Assembly: GCF_963576615.1 (NCBI RefSeq)
Contig: NC_088714.1
Span: forward strand, 27,214,558 to 27,278,557
From: Watersipora subatra
Lineage: Eukaryota > Bryozoa > Gymnolaemata > Cheilostomatida > Watersiporidae
Reading direction: 5' to 3'
DNA: 64,000 nt
Of the stretch, positions 11,939 to 25,427 are shown one piece after another (the first letter of the stretch is position 1; each line of letters starts with the position of its first letter). Made by a program: the position numbers and the translations under genes. The notes under the pieces are model-generated. The model was not told where the DNA came from. It made no database searches and saw only the letters and a list, made by a program, of their open reading frames with translations.

Positions 11939-12039
11939 AAGGTGCTAAAGAATAGAAAAACCTTCATAGAACTCGCTGTTAGAGGACATCATAAGTAAAC
12001 TTCTGAGTATTTATGTTTCAGTACTTTTGTTTCAGAATT

Positions 12040-12292
12040 TAGGTGTGTATGTTTGCATGTATGTTTGTATGTATGCGCGTATCTAAGCACGTACGTATGC
12101 GTGTACATGCGTGCATATGTACGCTTTACGTATGCGCATACGTATGAGCATATGTACACGCATACGTTAGTGTGAATGTAAGTATGCATAATGTGTGTAT
12201 GTACGTATGTATGTGCATGTACGTAATGTATGCACATATACATATATATTTATGTATAGGTGTATATATATATACATATATATATATATCAG
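12040..12292. repeat. TGTA/CGTA simple-sequence tract
   Basis: Irregular GTATG/CGTACG alternations grading into TATATA. No gene. Confidence 0.85.
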
Positions 12293-12624
12293 TTCTACAA
12301 TATTATACATTGTTTATATTAGATTGTTACATTCAAAGACTAAAAAATACACATAGTTATACAACACAACTTTTATTTGCAGGCATGCTTGTTTGCTTCG
12401 ACTGCTAGAAAAACAAACACTAGTTTGGATATCTTAATTACGACTCACAATGCAAATATTTAGCATGGTTGCTGGTCCCCTGAAGACAATAGAAATTCAA
12501 ATCACTATATAAACTAAACCTGTCTACTAGCTCAAGTATTGTAACTTTACTATCTGAAAGCAATGATTGAGGATGATGATAAAAAGCATCTATCATCAGC
12601 CTATCGTACAGTGAACAAGTTTCT

Positions 12625-13752
12625 TTGAATAGATTTATTTAAAGAGCGTGGGGTTCCGCAAGGTTCTATTCTTGGCCCTACATTGTTCCTTCTCTATATA
12701 AATGATTTAATTTATTATTCGAAACCCTTCTTTACTATTTTGTTTGCTGATGATACAAACCTGTTTTTTACTGACAAGAAATTAAATGATAAAATCCACG
12801 AAATCAATTCAGCTTTAGATAGAGTTCAAAATTGGTTCAAACTAACTCTTAACATTGATAAAACAACTTTTATAATAATCAAAAATCATCAAAATAAATT
12901 CGAACGTAGCCAAAATATAAGTATAAACGGTAAGCCATTAAATACTGTTACAAATGTGAAATTCTTAGAAGTAGTTATTGACAACTCATTAAGCTGGTCT
13001 TCTCATATTGATTATTTGAAAAGTCAACTGCATAAAATTTTGGGTATAATTTTCAAGGCCTCAGAAATTTTTCCAACTGACATTTTAGTATTGCTTTATA
13101 ACAGTTTAATAAACAGTAAACTAATTTATTGTTTAGAAGCATGGGACAATGCTGCAAAGTGTCATTTGAATAAAATATTCCTGATTCAAAAACGTCTAAT
13201 GCGAATAATCATAAGAAATTCCATAAAAAATTCAAAGACCACACAGTTGATCTGTTCAAAAAGGCTAATGTTCTTCCAATTAAAGAGTTATACAAATTTC
13301 GTTTAGGTATTCTCGCTCATTCATCATTCTACTCTGACACTCATGCTCAACAACATTCTTATGCTACTCATTTTCTTCTAATGCCTTACCTTACTCTAAG
13401 TCTACATCTACAGCTGGACATCGACAGGTAACTTACCAGTTGTCCAGTATTTGGAATGACTTACTAATATCGATCAGGTACATTGAAAATTCAAATAGTT
13501 TTAGGATTGCTTTAAAGAGGCATCTGCTTGACTCATTGGGATGGCTTTAGGTCTTAATATGTGAACATTTTTATATTAAGAAAAATTTCAACTCGGGCCC
13601 TGCACCTTGATTAGCCCTACTACTGTGAACGTGAGCCTTCATCACTCCCAATTGTATTATGATTGCTCGTTCATATATGTATATTTATTTAGTTTATGTC
13701 TCCGTGTGCATCTGTTTTTATGATGAAAATAAACTCAAATCAAATCAAAAAG
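12625..13752 (+). mobile_element. 5'-truncated LINE (CR1/Jockey-like reverse transcriptase)
   Basis: The plus-strand frame opens with GVPQGSILGPTLFLLYIND and FADDTN, the core reverse-transcriptase motifs of APE-type non-LTR elements, then runs to 13306. The C-terminal part continues in other frames, with HTVDLFKKANVLPIKELYKF just after the frameshift and a tail ending ALKRHLLDSLGWL near 13549. The 3' UTR contains TGCACCTTGATTAGCC and ends in AAACTCAAATCAAATCAAAA. Endonuclease and ORF1 are missing, so the copy is dead. It abuts the left border of block 2. Confidence 0.85.
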
Positions 13753-14030
13753 CAATGCTAACATGAGAAAAACAGCAAATATCTCTTCCAATCTGTTAAC
13801 ACATGCTTTAATCATAAAGCAAAAATAAGTGAAAAGTAACACATACTCAGAAGTAGACCCCACTAGATTGTTGGACTAGTATATCAATAGGTTTGATACG
13901 TCTACTGATAATTTGACTACATTGTAGAACCAGACCCAATTTTAAAAACTATCCATCCATAACCATGTTAACCACGTTTGAATGAGGAGTAGAGCAACCA
14001 AAATAGCTCTTTTCATTTGAAGTCATGAAA

Positions 14031-17000
14031 TTAAAGTTCTAAAATAGATGCTGGGCGAGTTTCCAGGTACGACTTGACTTTTGGATCGTTTTGGAAATTC
14101 TCTGTAAACTGTTTGACCCAAGGAGTGAGTTCCATGGCAGAGGGACACGCCTTGCTGCTGAACTGGAGAGTGTTGAACACCCAGACATCAGCCAGGGAGA
14201 TCTACAAAAGTTATGTCAGGCTTCTGTTACAAATGGTAGTACATGTAGGTCTTCATTATGGCCGTCGGTAAATGTGACAACAGCCACTCTCATACGGGTT
14301 CATTCAATATCTTTAGCATATCTAGTGATATCTAGTAGTATATTTAGTACTTCAATATATCTTTGCTCTATTCTATGTCAGTTGTTACAACATATGTTCG
14401 CTTTTTCTATATTGCGCTTTAAATGATATGCACACAATCAAAAAAGTGTCGTGGCATAGCAACATGGCCATATATATTCACTCAAAATTAGTTAAAAAAG
14501 ACAACTTTAATTTAATAAGTGCCTACAACAGATGTCAAAATATGTCATTCTAAATTTGAGAAAAATTGGGTATGTCACTAACAAACTTGTCATTTATTAT
14601 AAGATTGGAGAAATGTAAAAAGATGTCATTAATAATCATTAAATTTGACACTTATAATTTTACCTCAAAGCGGTGGATATGAAGATTGCCAAAAATAAAA
14701 AAAACTGAAGTCTTCTGTTATTAACCAGTTATTTTACTGTAGTAATGCACTCATGTCTACAAGTTCTAAACTAAGTCTAAAATAAACTTTCTCTAGCCAC
14801 AATATTTCTAGGCTAGTTCTATGGCAGAACAACTTTCCAATTGTTATTGCATTGTTCACAGGCTGAATAAAACGATCCTGGACAATTGATCCGACGATAT
14901 GAGTGGTCTAAAATTGATTGGTTCAAATACACAAGTGCTCTAATTACCATTAGGGATACTTTGAGACAAAATGGAGTCTCCTGAGTGTAAAACTGTGCTA
15001 TTTGAAAGAGAAAAAGGAGAAACATACTGCAGATGGCTATCTGTTTACATAAAAATACTAGTAGGCACTGCACATGTTGAAATGTTTAAGCTAACTACGG
15101 AATTATAATAAAAACAAAAAAATGTTGAAGAGCAGATTGAATCCATTATTAGAAGGTGTAATAGTAAGCTCAAGAAGAAATAGTGAATGTGAAGGGAGAA
15201 TATTGATTGTTTTTAGCAAAAAAGAAAAAATGATATTTTAAAGTTTCTACAAACAGCCATAATGTTTTGCAGCACATGTTATCAGCCCATAGGGTACAGT
15301 TTTGAGCTAGCAGTATAATCATAATATTGTTTATTACGCTAAAGTTTTATACCGTTTTTGTATTTTAAAAGTTGTTTTTTTTGCACAAAAATTACCTGAA
15401 TTTACATTTAATCCAATAAAATTTTCGTTATTTCAACTTATGTGTAGTAAATAGAAGTCTCTGATTTAAGTTTTTATATTTTCTTTCTTGTCTTTACATC
15501 ATGGTTTGTCTAACCGTCATTAGACCAAATGGTATATTGGAAGAATTGTTTTAGATTAAATGTCTTTGGACGAGTTGGTTATTAGACCATTTGTATTTAG
15601 GCCAATCGTCGTTAGACCAACCGTACCAAATCCCGCTAAAGATACATAACATAATAACTAATATCTTTGTTGCAAGGGTTAAATTGGTAACCTAAAGTAT
15701 TTACTAGAATGTACTAGTATGCTATGATAGGCAAGTAATACTGCGTGTTCATACACATTAAAAGGAAATGATAACTAGTCACTCAAACAGAAGGATACCA
15801 AACAAGAAACGTCTGTATCTACTATATATCTATACATTGCACAATATATTAATATCTATATCTAATATCTATAATCACCTGATCACCAAGAATAAAAGTT
15901 TTTCCTCTTTTTTCTGCAACTGTCTGAACATAGCTCATCGCTTTCAATAGCTTCTCTTTGAATGTTTCCAACATCTTATCTGAATCCTCTGGCTCAGGAG
16001 CTCGTTTGAAAATCATCCAAACGTAAACAGTTTTTCCAAGGTCATTGGCACATTCTATGCATGTCTCCATTACCATATCATTGAGAGCCTCTTCCCAAGC
16101 ATTTTCTCCAGATAAACCTATAACACATAGAAAATTTTATGTAAATTTACATGCAAATTTTATGATTTAATTATGAAATTGGCGCTCATTTTAAAAAAGG
16201 GTTAAAGACTTGGGACTAAAGAAAGACTTGGGTTAAAGAAAGGCAAGTGTACTTTACAAAAACATTTCGAGCTAAAATATGATAGTTTTACAATATTAAA
16301 ATGTATGTATACATAGTGGAAGCCTAGAAAATTATTGTATACAACAGCATGTACTTATTGGAAATTCTTACAGCGTGCACTGTAATTTGATAGAAAACAA
16401 GATTTTTACCCAATTTCTTAGCGACGTATCTCGCTATGGAGTTGGACATGACTAGGTTCCCCTCTTCACACTCCAGTACAGGTAGCTGCCCCATTGGCTG
16501 CTCTAAAAAGTGATGAAAAATATGACAACTTGTAACATTCTACATTAATCCAAATTATATGTAAGATGGAGAGAGCAATGTCTTAACTAAACAAAGGTAA
16601 TATCTCTGGAATAGATTTGTTCTGATTTCTTTTGCTTAGACAACTATGTTTTCTTCTTTAACAATCTCATCTGTTAACGCAGGCTCTGCACCCGAATAGC
16701 CATGCTACTGCACATATATGGACCCTCATTCCACCTTACTTTTCTTATCATCTTGTTATGTTATGATTTGATGTAAATAAAATAAACAAACAAACAAAAT
16801 AAGTACATGTAATTTGACCTCTCTACTTGCTAAAGACGTTTTCATCATTCAATAAATATGTGAATACAAGGTTTATAGTTTCACCCTGAAACATGGTTTG
16901 CCTACATCTGTTTTAGCTTTCACAAAACAAGACCAGTGTCTGTCTGAAGCTAGTGTTTGAGTTTAGGATAAAATATTGCACTGGACGGACCTCAAACTCA

Positions 17001-18844
17001 TGAAATCCAGATTCACTGACCAACACTCTAATCTCTGTACCGCTCAACCATCTTCTGAGAATAGCTGTGTAAACAGTTAATCTGTATGCTTCTACAACAC
17101 ACCTGCCGATCTCTCATGGCAAGCCTGACTGCCTGAGTACTAACCTATCCTATAACAAATGCTGTCTTTGTCCGCCCGTCTGTTCGAAGTGAAGATGGCA
17201 AATTGTGAGAAAAATTACATCATACAGGATATGAACGCATTTTAAACGTAACTAGCTAAATGCCCGGCGTTGCCTGTCTTTGAACTAAAAATTTATTTGT
17301 ATTAAGCTTATACAACATTTACCATTCTAACTTTTAAACTACATATCATGAAAAAAGTGTTTTTTGTGCAGTTCAAATAAATTGAAAGAGAAAATAACAC
17401 AACTGTAAAGGTTTTCAAACTTTTTCAAACAACTGTAACTTTTAACTTTCATATCATGAGAAAAGTTCATGATATGAACTTTCAAGTGATATGAACTTTC
17501 ATGATATCAAGTTTCAAGTGTTCTGTTGAAATAACTTAGGAGAAAAAATAAAACTGCAAAGATGTTTAAATGTTACTGTGAAATTATTAGCAAGTAATGA
17601 ATAAATATAGTCTATTTTGATCTGATTACAATGAAAAATTATTTGGTAAACAATTATATGATTTTAGTTTGTTTCAGTGTCAGCATCATAAAACAACAAT
17701 ATCAGATAGATGTAAAGAGTGGCCTATAGAAACCCATAGTAATTATCTAATGCAATCATCTCCTGGTAAAAATCATCATCATTAAAAATAGTAACAAAAC
17801 AATATGCTAACCTTAGTAACTATATGTACCTACAATAACTTTAGTGCACTTTGTGGTTATGTGCTTTGTGGATCTGCAAGAAAATGTAATGTTACAATGT
17901 ACTATGAGCAGAGTTCTATACCTTCAAGACAGACATGTAACATGGACACTGTCTCTAACTTAAGTAAATTTAGCTTAATAAAGACATACTTGAAAGAAGT
18001 ATCAGTTTTGATCTTAAACATCTTATCAGAATGTTTTGTTCTCATAGAAATCAATGCATGTTGCCATTTGATGATTGTTTTACACAATTTTCATTTTCAG
18101 CAGAGAGCCACAAAGTATCAAGGTTTATACTATGATCTTGCACCTTGACTAGCCATGCTATTGCGCAATGAGTCCGCATCGTCTCTATAATTTTTTCTTG
18201 TTTTCAAAAGATAATATTGGACGTAAATAAAACAAACAAACAAACAAAGTACTAGAATATTGTGAGTATCTCACTTTACAAGTTTTAAAAGCAGACTGTT
18301 TTATTATTTACACTAAAATGGTTTTAAGGAATCCACTGGTTAAAACTTCTAAAAAGTAACAAATGCAAACTCTATGAATATTTTCTGATGTCTATGAATA
18401 TCTTACAGCCCAACACTCTTTGACTAACAAATATTATGCATAAAAATAAGATTGAGACTCTATACCACCTACCACAAACAATAAACAAAATGGAAGCAGA
18501 GAAAAAGTGAGAGAAGACCACAAGGTGCCCGTTGCTTGTGTGCAAATTAGTTTGAATATTGATAGTTACCATGCAAATGATTGCACAAAACTGCATGTTG
18601 AATAGTAAACAGTAAAATGGATACATGTAATAAAGGTAATCAACTAAACTGCTACTTGGTAAAACCTCTATTTGTGGAAGTATTTTGTGATCATATCACA
18701 TTACTTACGTGCTTTCACAGCTGGCCAATCATCAAATGGAACTCTCACATCTTCAAAAGGCACTCCGGCAATACCATACAACATTCTGATTGACGCAGCC
18801 CTCGCATGCAAAGGGAAGTAAGTTAGTTTGTCTTTGGCTGCCAT
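14031..18844 (-). CDS. Sigma-class glutathione S-transferase, gene B (4 coding exons)
   Basis: Coding exons are 18709-18844, 16410-16502, 15879-16117 and 14031-14201 on the minus strand, with the same four lengths as gene A, an intact 212-residue frame and GT-AG borders. The fold and role match gene A: Tyr9, Arg15, Trp40, Lys44, Met64-Ser65 and ISLAD at 157-161. It differs from A at 27 residues. Notable changes are Glu17 to Ala just after Arg15, Tyr13 to His, and the last three residues. Intron 1 (16503-18708) contains a truncated LINE tail at about 16655-16797 that A lacks, while the two Helitron-like insertions of A are absent. The ATG follows TTTGTAG, so a 5'UTR intron is likely. The AATAAA next to the stop in A is AATGAA here, so 3' end formation may differ. 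No disabling change is seen. Confidence 0.93.
16590..16800 (+). mobile_element. LINE 3'-tail insertion in GST-B intron 1
   Basis: Contains CTCTGCACCCGAATAGCCAT and ends in ATAAAATAAACAAACAAACA, the 3' end of the LINE family seen at 12625-13752. Gene A lacks it at the matching place near 4420, so it came after the duplication. Confidence 0.6.
16985..17110 (-). repeat. tRNA-like (SINE-type) module in GST-B
   Basis: Partner of the copy at 4640-4745, same orientation and relative position. Confidence 0.5.
17252..17560 (-). mobile_element. Helitron-like 3' module, inverted
   Basis: Starts CTAGCTAAATGCCCGGCG, the reverse complement of the Helitron-like 3' end, and continues with the same 3' module as 3330-3650. 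Block 1 lacks it at the matching place. The other end is not clear. Confidence 0.5.
18138..18249 (+). mobile_element. LINE 3'-tail remnant
   Basis: TGCACCTTGACTAGCCATGC followed by a 3' tail of AAACA repeats; same family as 12625-13752 and orthologous to 5836-5918. Confidence 0.6.
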
Positions 18845-19086
18845 CTACAAAGTGTATAACATTTTCTGCGAGTTACAAGAATGAAGAACCACCCACTTCT
18901 GTTATCTAATGCAAAGAGCCTTTGGTCACACAAAGAGCCTTTGGTGCAAAGTACCAAAGACACTTGGTACAGGCTGAAATAAAGAGTGTTTGAACAGTGA
19001 TCCAGGCTGGTAATATGAAATTTTGATATGTGATATTTTTAATAGAGGTGGTGTAACAAGCCGTGGCAAGTATTAGGCTTCCTTAG

Positions 19087-19382
19087 TACTCTAGTACTAT
19101 CAATATATTACTACTATATTACTATCAATATATGACTACTATATTACTAGTAATATGTTACTACTCTATTACTAGCAATATGTTACTACTCTTTTACTAG
19201 TAATATGTTACTACTATATTACTAGTAATATGTTACTACTATATTACTAGTAATATGTTACTACTATATTACTAGTAACATATTACTACTATATTACTAG
19301 TAATATATATATTACTACTATATTACTAGTAATATATTACTACTATACTACTAGTAATATATTACTAATATATTACTAGTTC
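19087..19382. repeat. 25-bp minisatellite upstream of GST-B
   Basis: About 12 copies of the same ATTACTAGTAAT-containing unit as at 6775, at the same distance from the start codon, roughly half the copy number. Confidence 0.95.
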
Positions 19383-20630
19383 AAAAAAGTAATGCTGTTC
19401 TGTAGAACTCTTTGTCCTTGGGCAATCAGCATGGCATGACTCAGCAGTTTTGAGATTTTTTTTCATATTATGAAACTATGCTAATGTGATGCTGTTTGGT
19501 AGATACTTGGCACTTTTGTTACGAAACTCACATTCTTTAGTATAAAATTATGTTTGCAAAGCACCTGCTTAAACATGTCAATAGTCTAAAATTCAGTGCT
19601 AAATCATTAAGCATTGCTTCTAATGATCTAACAGAGAAGTAAATCCATCATTCACATACCTACTTTTGACAAATGCTGATTAATTGCTGATTATATCTGG
19701 GTACAAATAAGCATTGCGTACAAGTGTGTTTTCTAGTTGCCGCCATCAAGCATTTGTCCCAATTACTCTCCTGATGTTTTTTCCATTCCATAGAGTATTG
19801 CATAAAACTGGCAGCTTGCTAAATATGACATAAGCTGATGAAATGATGTGAGACGATAGAGCTAAAAATAGCTCTGTTTCTGTCTACAAAGTTGAACGAA
19901 CCTAGCCAAAGTTGTTTCAATAGTGAATATCACATGCTCATTATCTTCCCATCCTCCCAGATATCGCATTTAATTCATTACTTTCTGTTTTTTGATAAAG
20001 TTTTCATATTGCAAACTATTTACTATTGCTCATAATGTCAAATTACCGTAAAACCTTTATATGAATGCCATGGCGCTCTATTTTTCAACCCTTCCTTCCT
20101 TACCCTTCCTTTAAAGATCGCTTTCAAATACAGGTTTTACAGTAAGCTGAAATGTGAAACCCTCAAGGAGAACTTGTTGAAAGGTACCCTCAACTTACCA
20201 TTTAAGTTTGAGAATATTATTGTAACCTAAAAATATATAGTAAAAATTTATTGATGCCCATGATGGGCACATAATGCCATCCATCATGATTCAATCAAAT
20301 TGATCATGATTTAAAGAGTTTTCAAAACTCCACTACCAATTTTAATATGATCAAGCGAGCGAGTGATAACACCAAAACTATTTCAAGCATAGTCCGTAAG
20401 TAGCCTAGCCTCAGAAAGATAGCTATTATTTTACATTCCTACATGTAGCTACATAGCTACATTCTTGACAGAGATTTAATAATTCATTCCCTATACTTTA
20501 ATGAAAACTTTTGTTCACATAATATTTAAGAAGTTAAATCTCTACCTAAAAATCATTTTGGCTTTCAAATACTTGCTGTATAAGATTAATGTTTTGGCAT
20601 GCTGCCACATGCTGACACATGCTGACACAA

Positions 20631-22137
20631 GAAGGTAGAGAAGACTTTAGGTTGTTGAATGAGGGATTGAATATTAGATCATGTTAAACATACTTGATGC
20701 TAAAATGAGCTTAATTAGGTCACGTTTTCTACATGTACTGTGTATTTCTGAAAACCACAAATGTACCAAAATAGAATTGAAGGTTTTATTGTAAAACGAC
20801 AAGATTCATAGTATTATACTTTTATTTTCACCTTTATTTTATGCTTCGCGTTATAATTAAGTCTGTTTTAAAAAAGATTCAGGTATCAAGCTGTTATATC
20901 AGAGATAAAGCCCACCCCTTGACCTATTTTTGTTGTATGATGTGAAGTATTAGAACGACAGTTGAATTTATAGGAATTATTGTTTGCTATCACGTCAGTG
21001 CCGGTTGTAGACACTAAGCTAATCACGTACAAAGGAAAATATCCAGCCTAGATTCTGGCCAGATAAGCTGCAAGTGTGATAATCTGGTACAGATCCACTG
21101 CGGATGCAATAACATTGTGTTGATATGCAGCAGGTATAACTGTTAGATACGATAGGGCTGTATGTGGGACATGCTGTGCTGATGTGCTATAACTACGGCA
21201 GTTTAGCATTAGTGCCAAAGCAATTGTAACAAGTAGGCGCTGGCATACTGTGAGGTTAGCTGCATGGTGTTTATGTACGAGACTTTTCACACAATGGTGA
21301 TGACATCCAGAAAGTGTGATTGCTTGGGTTATTCTAAAAGCTGGCAATTGATGGTTTATATGGATTTCCTGCCTATCAGCCTGTTTTAAACCCTCAGTTT
21401 ATTATTAGTTATTGCTGCACTGCTTAATTAATAGCCTTAGCTCCTATGATCACCATTATGTCATCTACACAGTTTCATGCTTGAACAATCTAGCTATCCT
21501 AATAAACCTTATCTGTCTGTATATTAGTCTGCATGTATGATATGCGTTTCCACAGTCTTTGGCTGATTTAATCCAAACTTTACACGAATATGCTCCAGTT
21601 CCACTAAAATATTTAGTCTAAGAACTTAGTGTGGTTCCTGAGAGCCAGACTTTTGAACACCTATTTGTGGATTATCTGATTGAAAATGCAAGAAATCTTA
21701 TGCATTCTCAGGCTTACTGACACAATTAGCCAAAACCATGTAGGTTTCAGAGCCCATGTTGATATAAACCTTCTTTAGCCATCTTTACATGAAATGTGCT
21801 ATTGCAAAACATATTTGTTAAATTGTACAAAACTAAGGTGTTTGCATATACATATGCAATGTATATAATTCAGAACTACAGAACTAACGGGTAGCAATAG
21901 AAAAATGCTATAACGTGTGAGCTTATTACATTGAGATAACACTGACATCAAAAAGATTAGTCGCGATGCCTGGTATCACCACATATAGTAAACCTTTGAG
22001 TGTGGAAAGATTATTGAACATTTTGACCGAAAAACTTCTACTAGGAATTTGCTAGAAATAAAAGTGATTAATTTGAATGAGTCTGTAGAGCAGAGACGAT
22101 GCTAAATGCTGCCTAAAAATCAACTTAAAACTTTGTT
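20631..22137. other. Block-2-specific spacer, unrecognised
   Basis: About 1.5 kb with no match in block 1. A 99-codon frame on the minus strand (21048-21347) shows no recognisable domain. Either an insertion in block 2 or a deletion in block 1. Confidence 0.4.
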
Positions 22138-22495
22138 TAGAGAACAACTTGCACAAAACTTTATCAGAGAGTATCAGTATTTTTTATCATTTGCGATCGT
22201 TTTTTATGTTTTGAGGTGATTTGTATGAAGTGATGTTTCAACAATTAAAGTCGGCAAAACTAGTTAGCCGTTAAAACCCTCAGATCATTTTCATGTGACG
22301 ATGTTTTCAGGCCATCATCTGGTGATGTCATTTTGCTCATATTTTCTTCTGAGCAAGTTTTGTCGATTTTAAACTTGAAACATCCTGACAATCTCATCCC
22401 TTCAAACATCAAAAACAAACGCAAAATAAATGATAAAAACATATCAATACTTTCTGATAAAATCTACTAAATCTTTGTGCACGGTCATCTTCAAG
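22138..22495. mobile_element. MITE family 1 copy
   Basis: Left end AACTTGCACAAAACTTTATC; right end ATCAATACTTTCTGATAAAA and CATCTTCAAG in opposite orientation. No coding sequence. Confidence 0.6.
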
Positions 22496-23022
22496 ATTAA
22501 CTGAGTTCTGTTATTCTCAAAAATGCATCTTACTGTTACACTCGAGTATTACTCACTGTTACACTTGAGTATTACTCACTGCTGGCACATAATATTACTA
22601 ACCACTGTGAGTACTATAGGGTACTAAGTAATGTTAGTACTGAAATACTACACAATAAAGTACTGCTCAGAGCTAGTATAAGATACTAATCATAGCTAGT
22701 ACTCACACTCAGTATTCACTGCTACTAACAGTAACTAACAGTAACTAACAATAACTAACAGTAACTAACAATACTTGCGTCGTTTACCCTTAGCTGTTGC
22801 TGTGGTGCGAGTTGATCTTCGAGGTCCAGTCTTCAGTGTGACACAGATATGACAGTAGACAGATCATGTAAATTATTACAAAGATCATATGATCAAAATC
22901 AGCTGAGCATGACTTTCACGCAGTCATAAGCATTTGTTTATTGACATACAGCATGCATGCCTAAACGTGTTTATAAAAGAATTTAAAGCCGGTAAACTGC
23001 CCGGCATCAAAAAAGCTGTTCC

Positions 23023-23463
23023 TTAAAGATGCTCTTGCACAAAGTCTGTGTAGATTTTATCAGAAAGTATTGGGATTTTTCTATCATTTAATGTTTGAGG
23101 TGATCTGACTGCCAGGACGTTTCAAGATTAAAATCGACAAGACGCGGGTGCAGTTAAATTACTCAGATCAATTGAAAGTGCGATTATGACATCTATAGTT
23201 GCAAAGATCCCGACAGAATAGAGACGAGAAATGCTGCAACTTGAACGTACCAGTCGATACGAGCAACGATAGCGACTAGTGACATCATTTTAGCACATCT
23301 TTTTCTTCTGAGAGTTTTGATTGAGATCAAGTTTTGCTGATTTCAATTTTGGAAACTCTTGACAGTCAGATCATCTCAAATGTCAAAAACTGTCGCAAAT
23401 GATAGAAAAATACCGATACTTTCTCGTAAAATCTACTAAAATTTTGTACAAGTTAACCTTTAA
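23023..23463. mobile_element. MITE family 1, intact-looking copy
   Basis: About 440 bp. The left arm begins TTAAAGATGCTCTTGCACAA and reads inward through TTTTATCAGAAAGTATT to TTTCAAGATTAAAATCGACA. The right arm repeats this inverted and ends GTACAAGTTAACCTTTAA. Arms are about 150 bp around a short centre. It encodes nothing and should depend on a foreign transposase. Confidence 0.7.
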
Positions 23464-23616
23464 CACTAACAGAATCCTCTATCATATGACCTTGGAGTTA
23501 TCCGCTACACCCTGCTTTCTATGACATGCAATCAATACATAATTGTATCATTGATTAGAACAGGACCAGCTAATGAATCGAACAAAAACGTTTTTAGCTT
23601 TCACCTATCACACCCA

Positions 23617-24900
23617 TCGAACAGTTGTAACGGCTTAAAAAACCCTCATACCACAATTTCACTGACTTATTAAGAGGCTACAATGAGTCTGTTCTTGTGG
23701 ACTGTTGCATACCCCACCCATAGCCAAAACCGCTTTAAGTCTTTTACAATTCTAAAGGGTACACATATGCCTACTCAATATACTCACCTGCACATAGATA
23801 TCTAAAATTACCCTTAGATAAATATGGCAATTGTGTTTCCTAATATTTTACTCCAATATCATAGTGCAGCACCATTGGAACTAATGAATCGGAAACAAGC
23901 AGCACTATTGGAACCAATGAGTTGGAACCACTCTATCATCGCATGCTTCATTGAGGTGTCCACACTTGACAGATCTTGACCTATACTTATTTTACCAGAT
24001 TGCATATTCATTCTAAATTACTTTAGTAGCATAAAATTTAGTTGTTGATATTAAATATAGGTTTAGCATACATTTCTGCCATTTCTTTTTGCCCTATTAT
24101 ACTGTAAAGTTTATCTGCCAAATCGGATTGTAGCAGTGTATATAGAACTATCATATATCATAGGATTTAATAATCAAGCAAATGAGGTGGGATTTTTTGT
24201 TTAGTGTTTTGATTACATTTACTACTCTATTTTTCAGAAGCAGTGTTAGCTTCAAGTACAGAAGAATTTATATTTTTTGCGTTCTCCTTGCAAAAAATGG
24301 TTCCTCCATAAATCATGGTTTCTACTTGAATAACATTCTGTGAAGATATATATGTGACAGTCTATATCGCTGTATGTCTGATCTACACAATACTTCGGTG
24401 ATGGTCTGTAATAACAATGTTCACACTATCACAAACCCCTCCATGTTTACATCAGCTAATAGTTTCCAACACAGTATTCTTATTATACAATACGCTCAAT
24501 GAAACGATGAACTACTAGCCCAGCAACTCTCATGAAATAAAATATAAATCAAGACATTTGGGACAGCCAATCACTAGCGCCGAAATTGTGCACTTTGCTT
24601 AGGCTGGCACAAAGGCATGGCGAGCTATTTGGAGAGTTTGATAGCTGAAATCTTGTTTGATGTATCCGCCTTGCCTCAATGATGCCATCGGTTTACGGTG
24701 AACATAGTCAATGAATAACCATGGAGAAGATAACTTCGATATATGGCATTATAGTGTGAATCAGCCTTTACTGCCTTGCTGCGCCCATAAACTAATCTTG
24801 GAGCTATTACAGTAGGTTGAAAAAGTTTTCACATGCCACAAGATTTACAGTTACAATGACAACGAAACAATTTATTTGCTTTCATGATTTTTACCATCTC
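23617..24900. other. Spacer between block 2 and element X copy 2
   Basis: The sequence at 23617 (GAACAGTTGTAACGGCTTAA) recurs inverted at about 25430-25476, so this spacer may itself lie inside an inverted-ended element. A piece of the block-1 border (ATGTCTGATCTACACAATACT, 24375) is also inverted here. No gene is seen. Confidence 0.4.
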
Positions 24901-24949
24901 CACATGATGTCGTTATGGTATTGGAATCATCACTTTAGTGGGTTTTGCT

Positions 24950-25427
24950 GAAAAGTCGAAATAAACTGTAAAAGACATTTTGCCATATTTATCAAAAGGT
25001 ATTTTTCGATTTTCATGTGTAAAAGTAGTACTTGTATTAAAAAGGCATATGTGTATTTTTTTACTATTGTCAAAAACTTGTGAAGGATTAAAATTGACAA
25101 AACTTGCTCGTAATTGAAACGCTGAGAAAAAAAACAAAATGGTGTCAATAGTTCTATCATTGCTATAGTTAATACTGTCTATCGCATTCAGGTGTTGGTG
25201 TCAAGTCTTTACTGTTGGTCTTTTTGCAACTATAGACGTCATGATTGCATTTTCGCTTGATCTAACCATTTTAACCAGGATCAAGTTTTACCAATTTAAA
25301 TCTTAAAACATCCTAACAGTCAGATCTCCTCAAACATGAAAAACATTCACAAATACAAATGATAAAAAATGCCAATACTTTATGATAAAATCTACTAACA
25401 TTTTGTGTCAATTCATCTTTAATGGAT
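24950..25427. mobile_element. MITE family 1, diverged copy
   Basis: The right arm is clear (25260-25427, ending TTCATCTTTAA). The left arm (about 24950-25110) is weak but keeps GAAGGATTAAAATTGACAAA. Confidence 0.5.

Larger units (their letters stand above)
13765..24775. repeat. Segmental duplication block 2 (carries GST gene B)
   Basis: Partner of block 1. Matching landmarks include the TTAACACATGCTTTAATC stretch near 13797 (261 in block 1), all four exons, the minisatellite at 19087, the spacer near 20440-20500 and TATAGTGTGAATCAGCCTT near 24748 (11360 in block 1). The LINE ending at about 13750 lies immediately outside its left border. Confidence 0.85.

Noticed and set aside
11585-11967. 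Repetitive minus-strand proteins (ISHITPCHLSA repeats)
   Set aside because: The 26-bp minisatellite keeps frames open by chance; composition follows the DNA unit only.
21048-21347. 99-codon minus-strand frame
   Set aside because: No recognised motif and no match in the duplicated block; likely chance.
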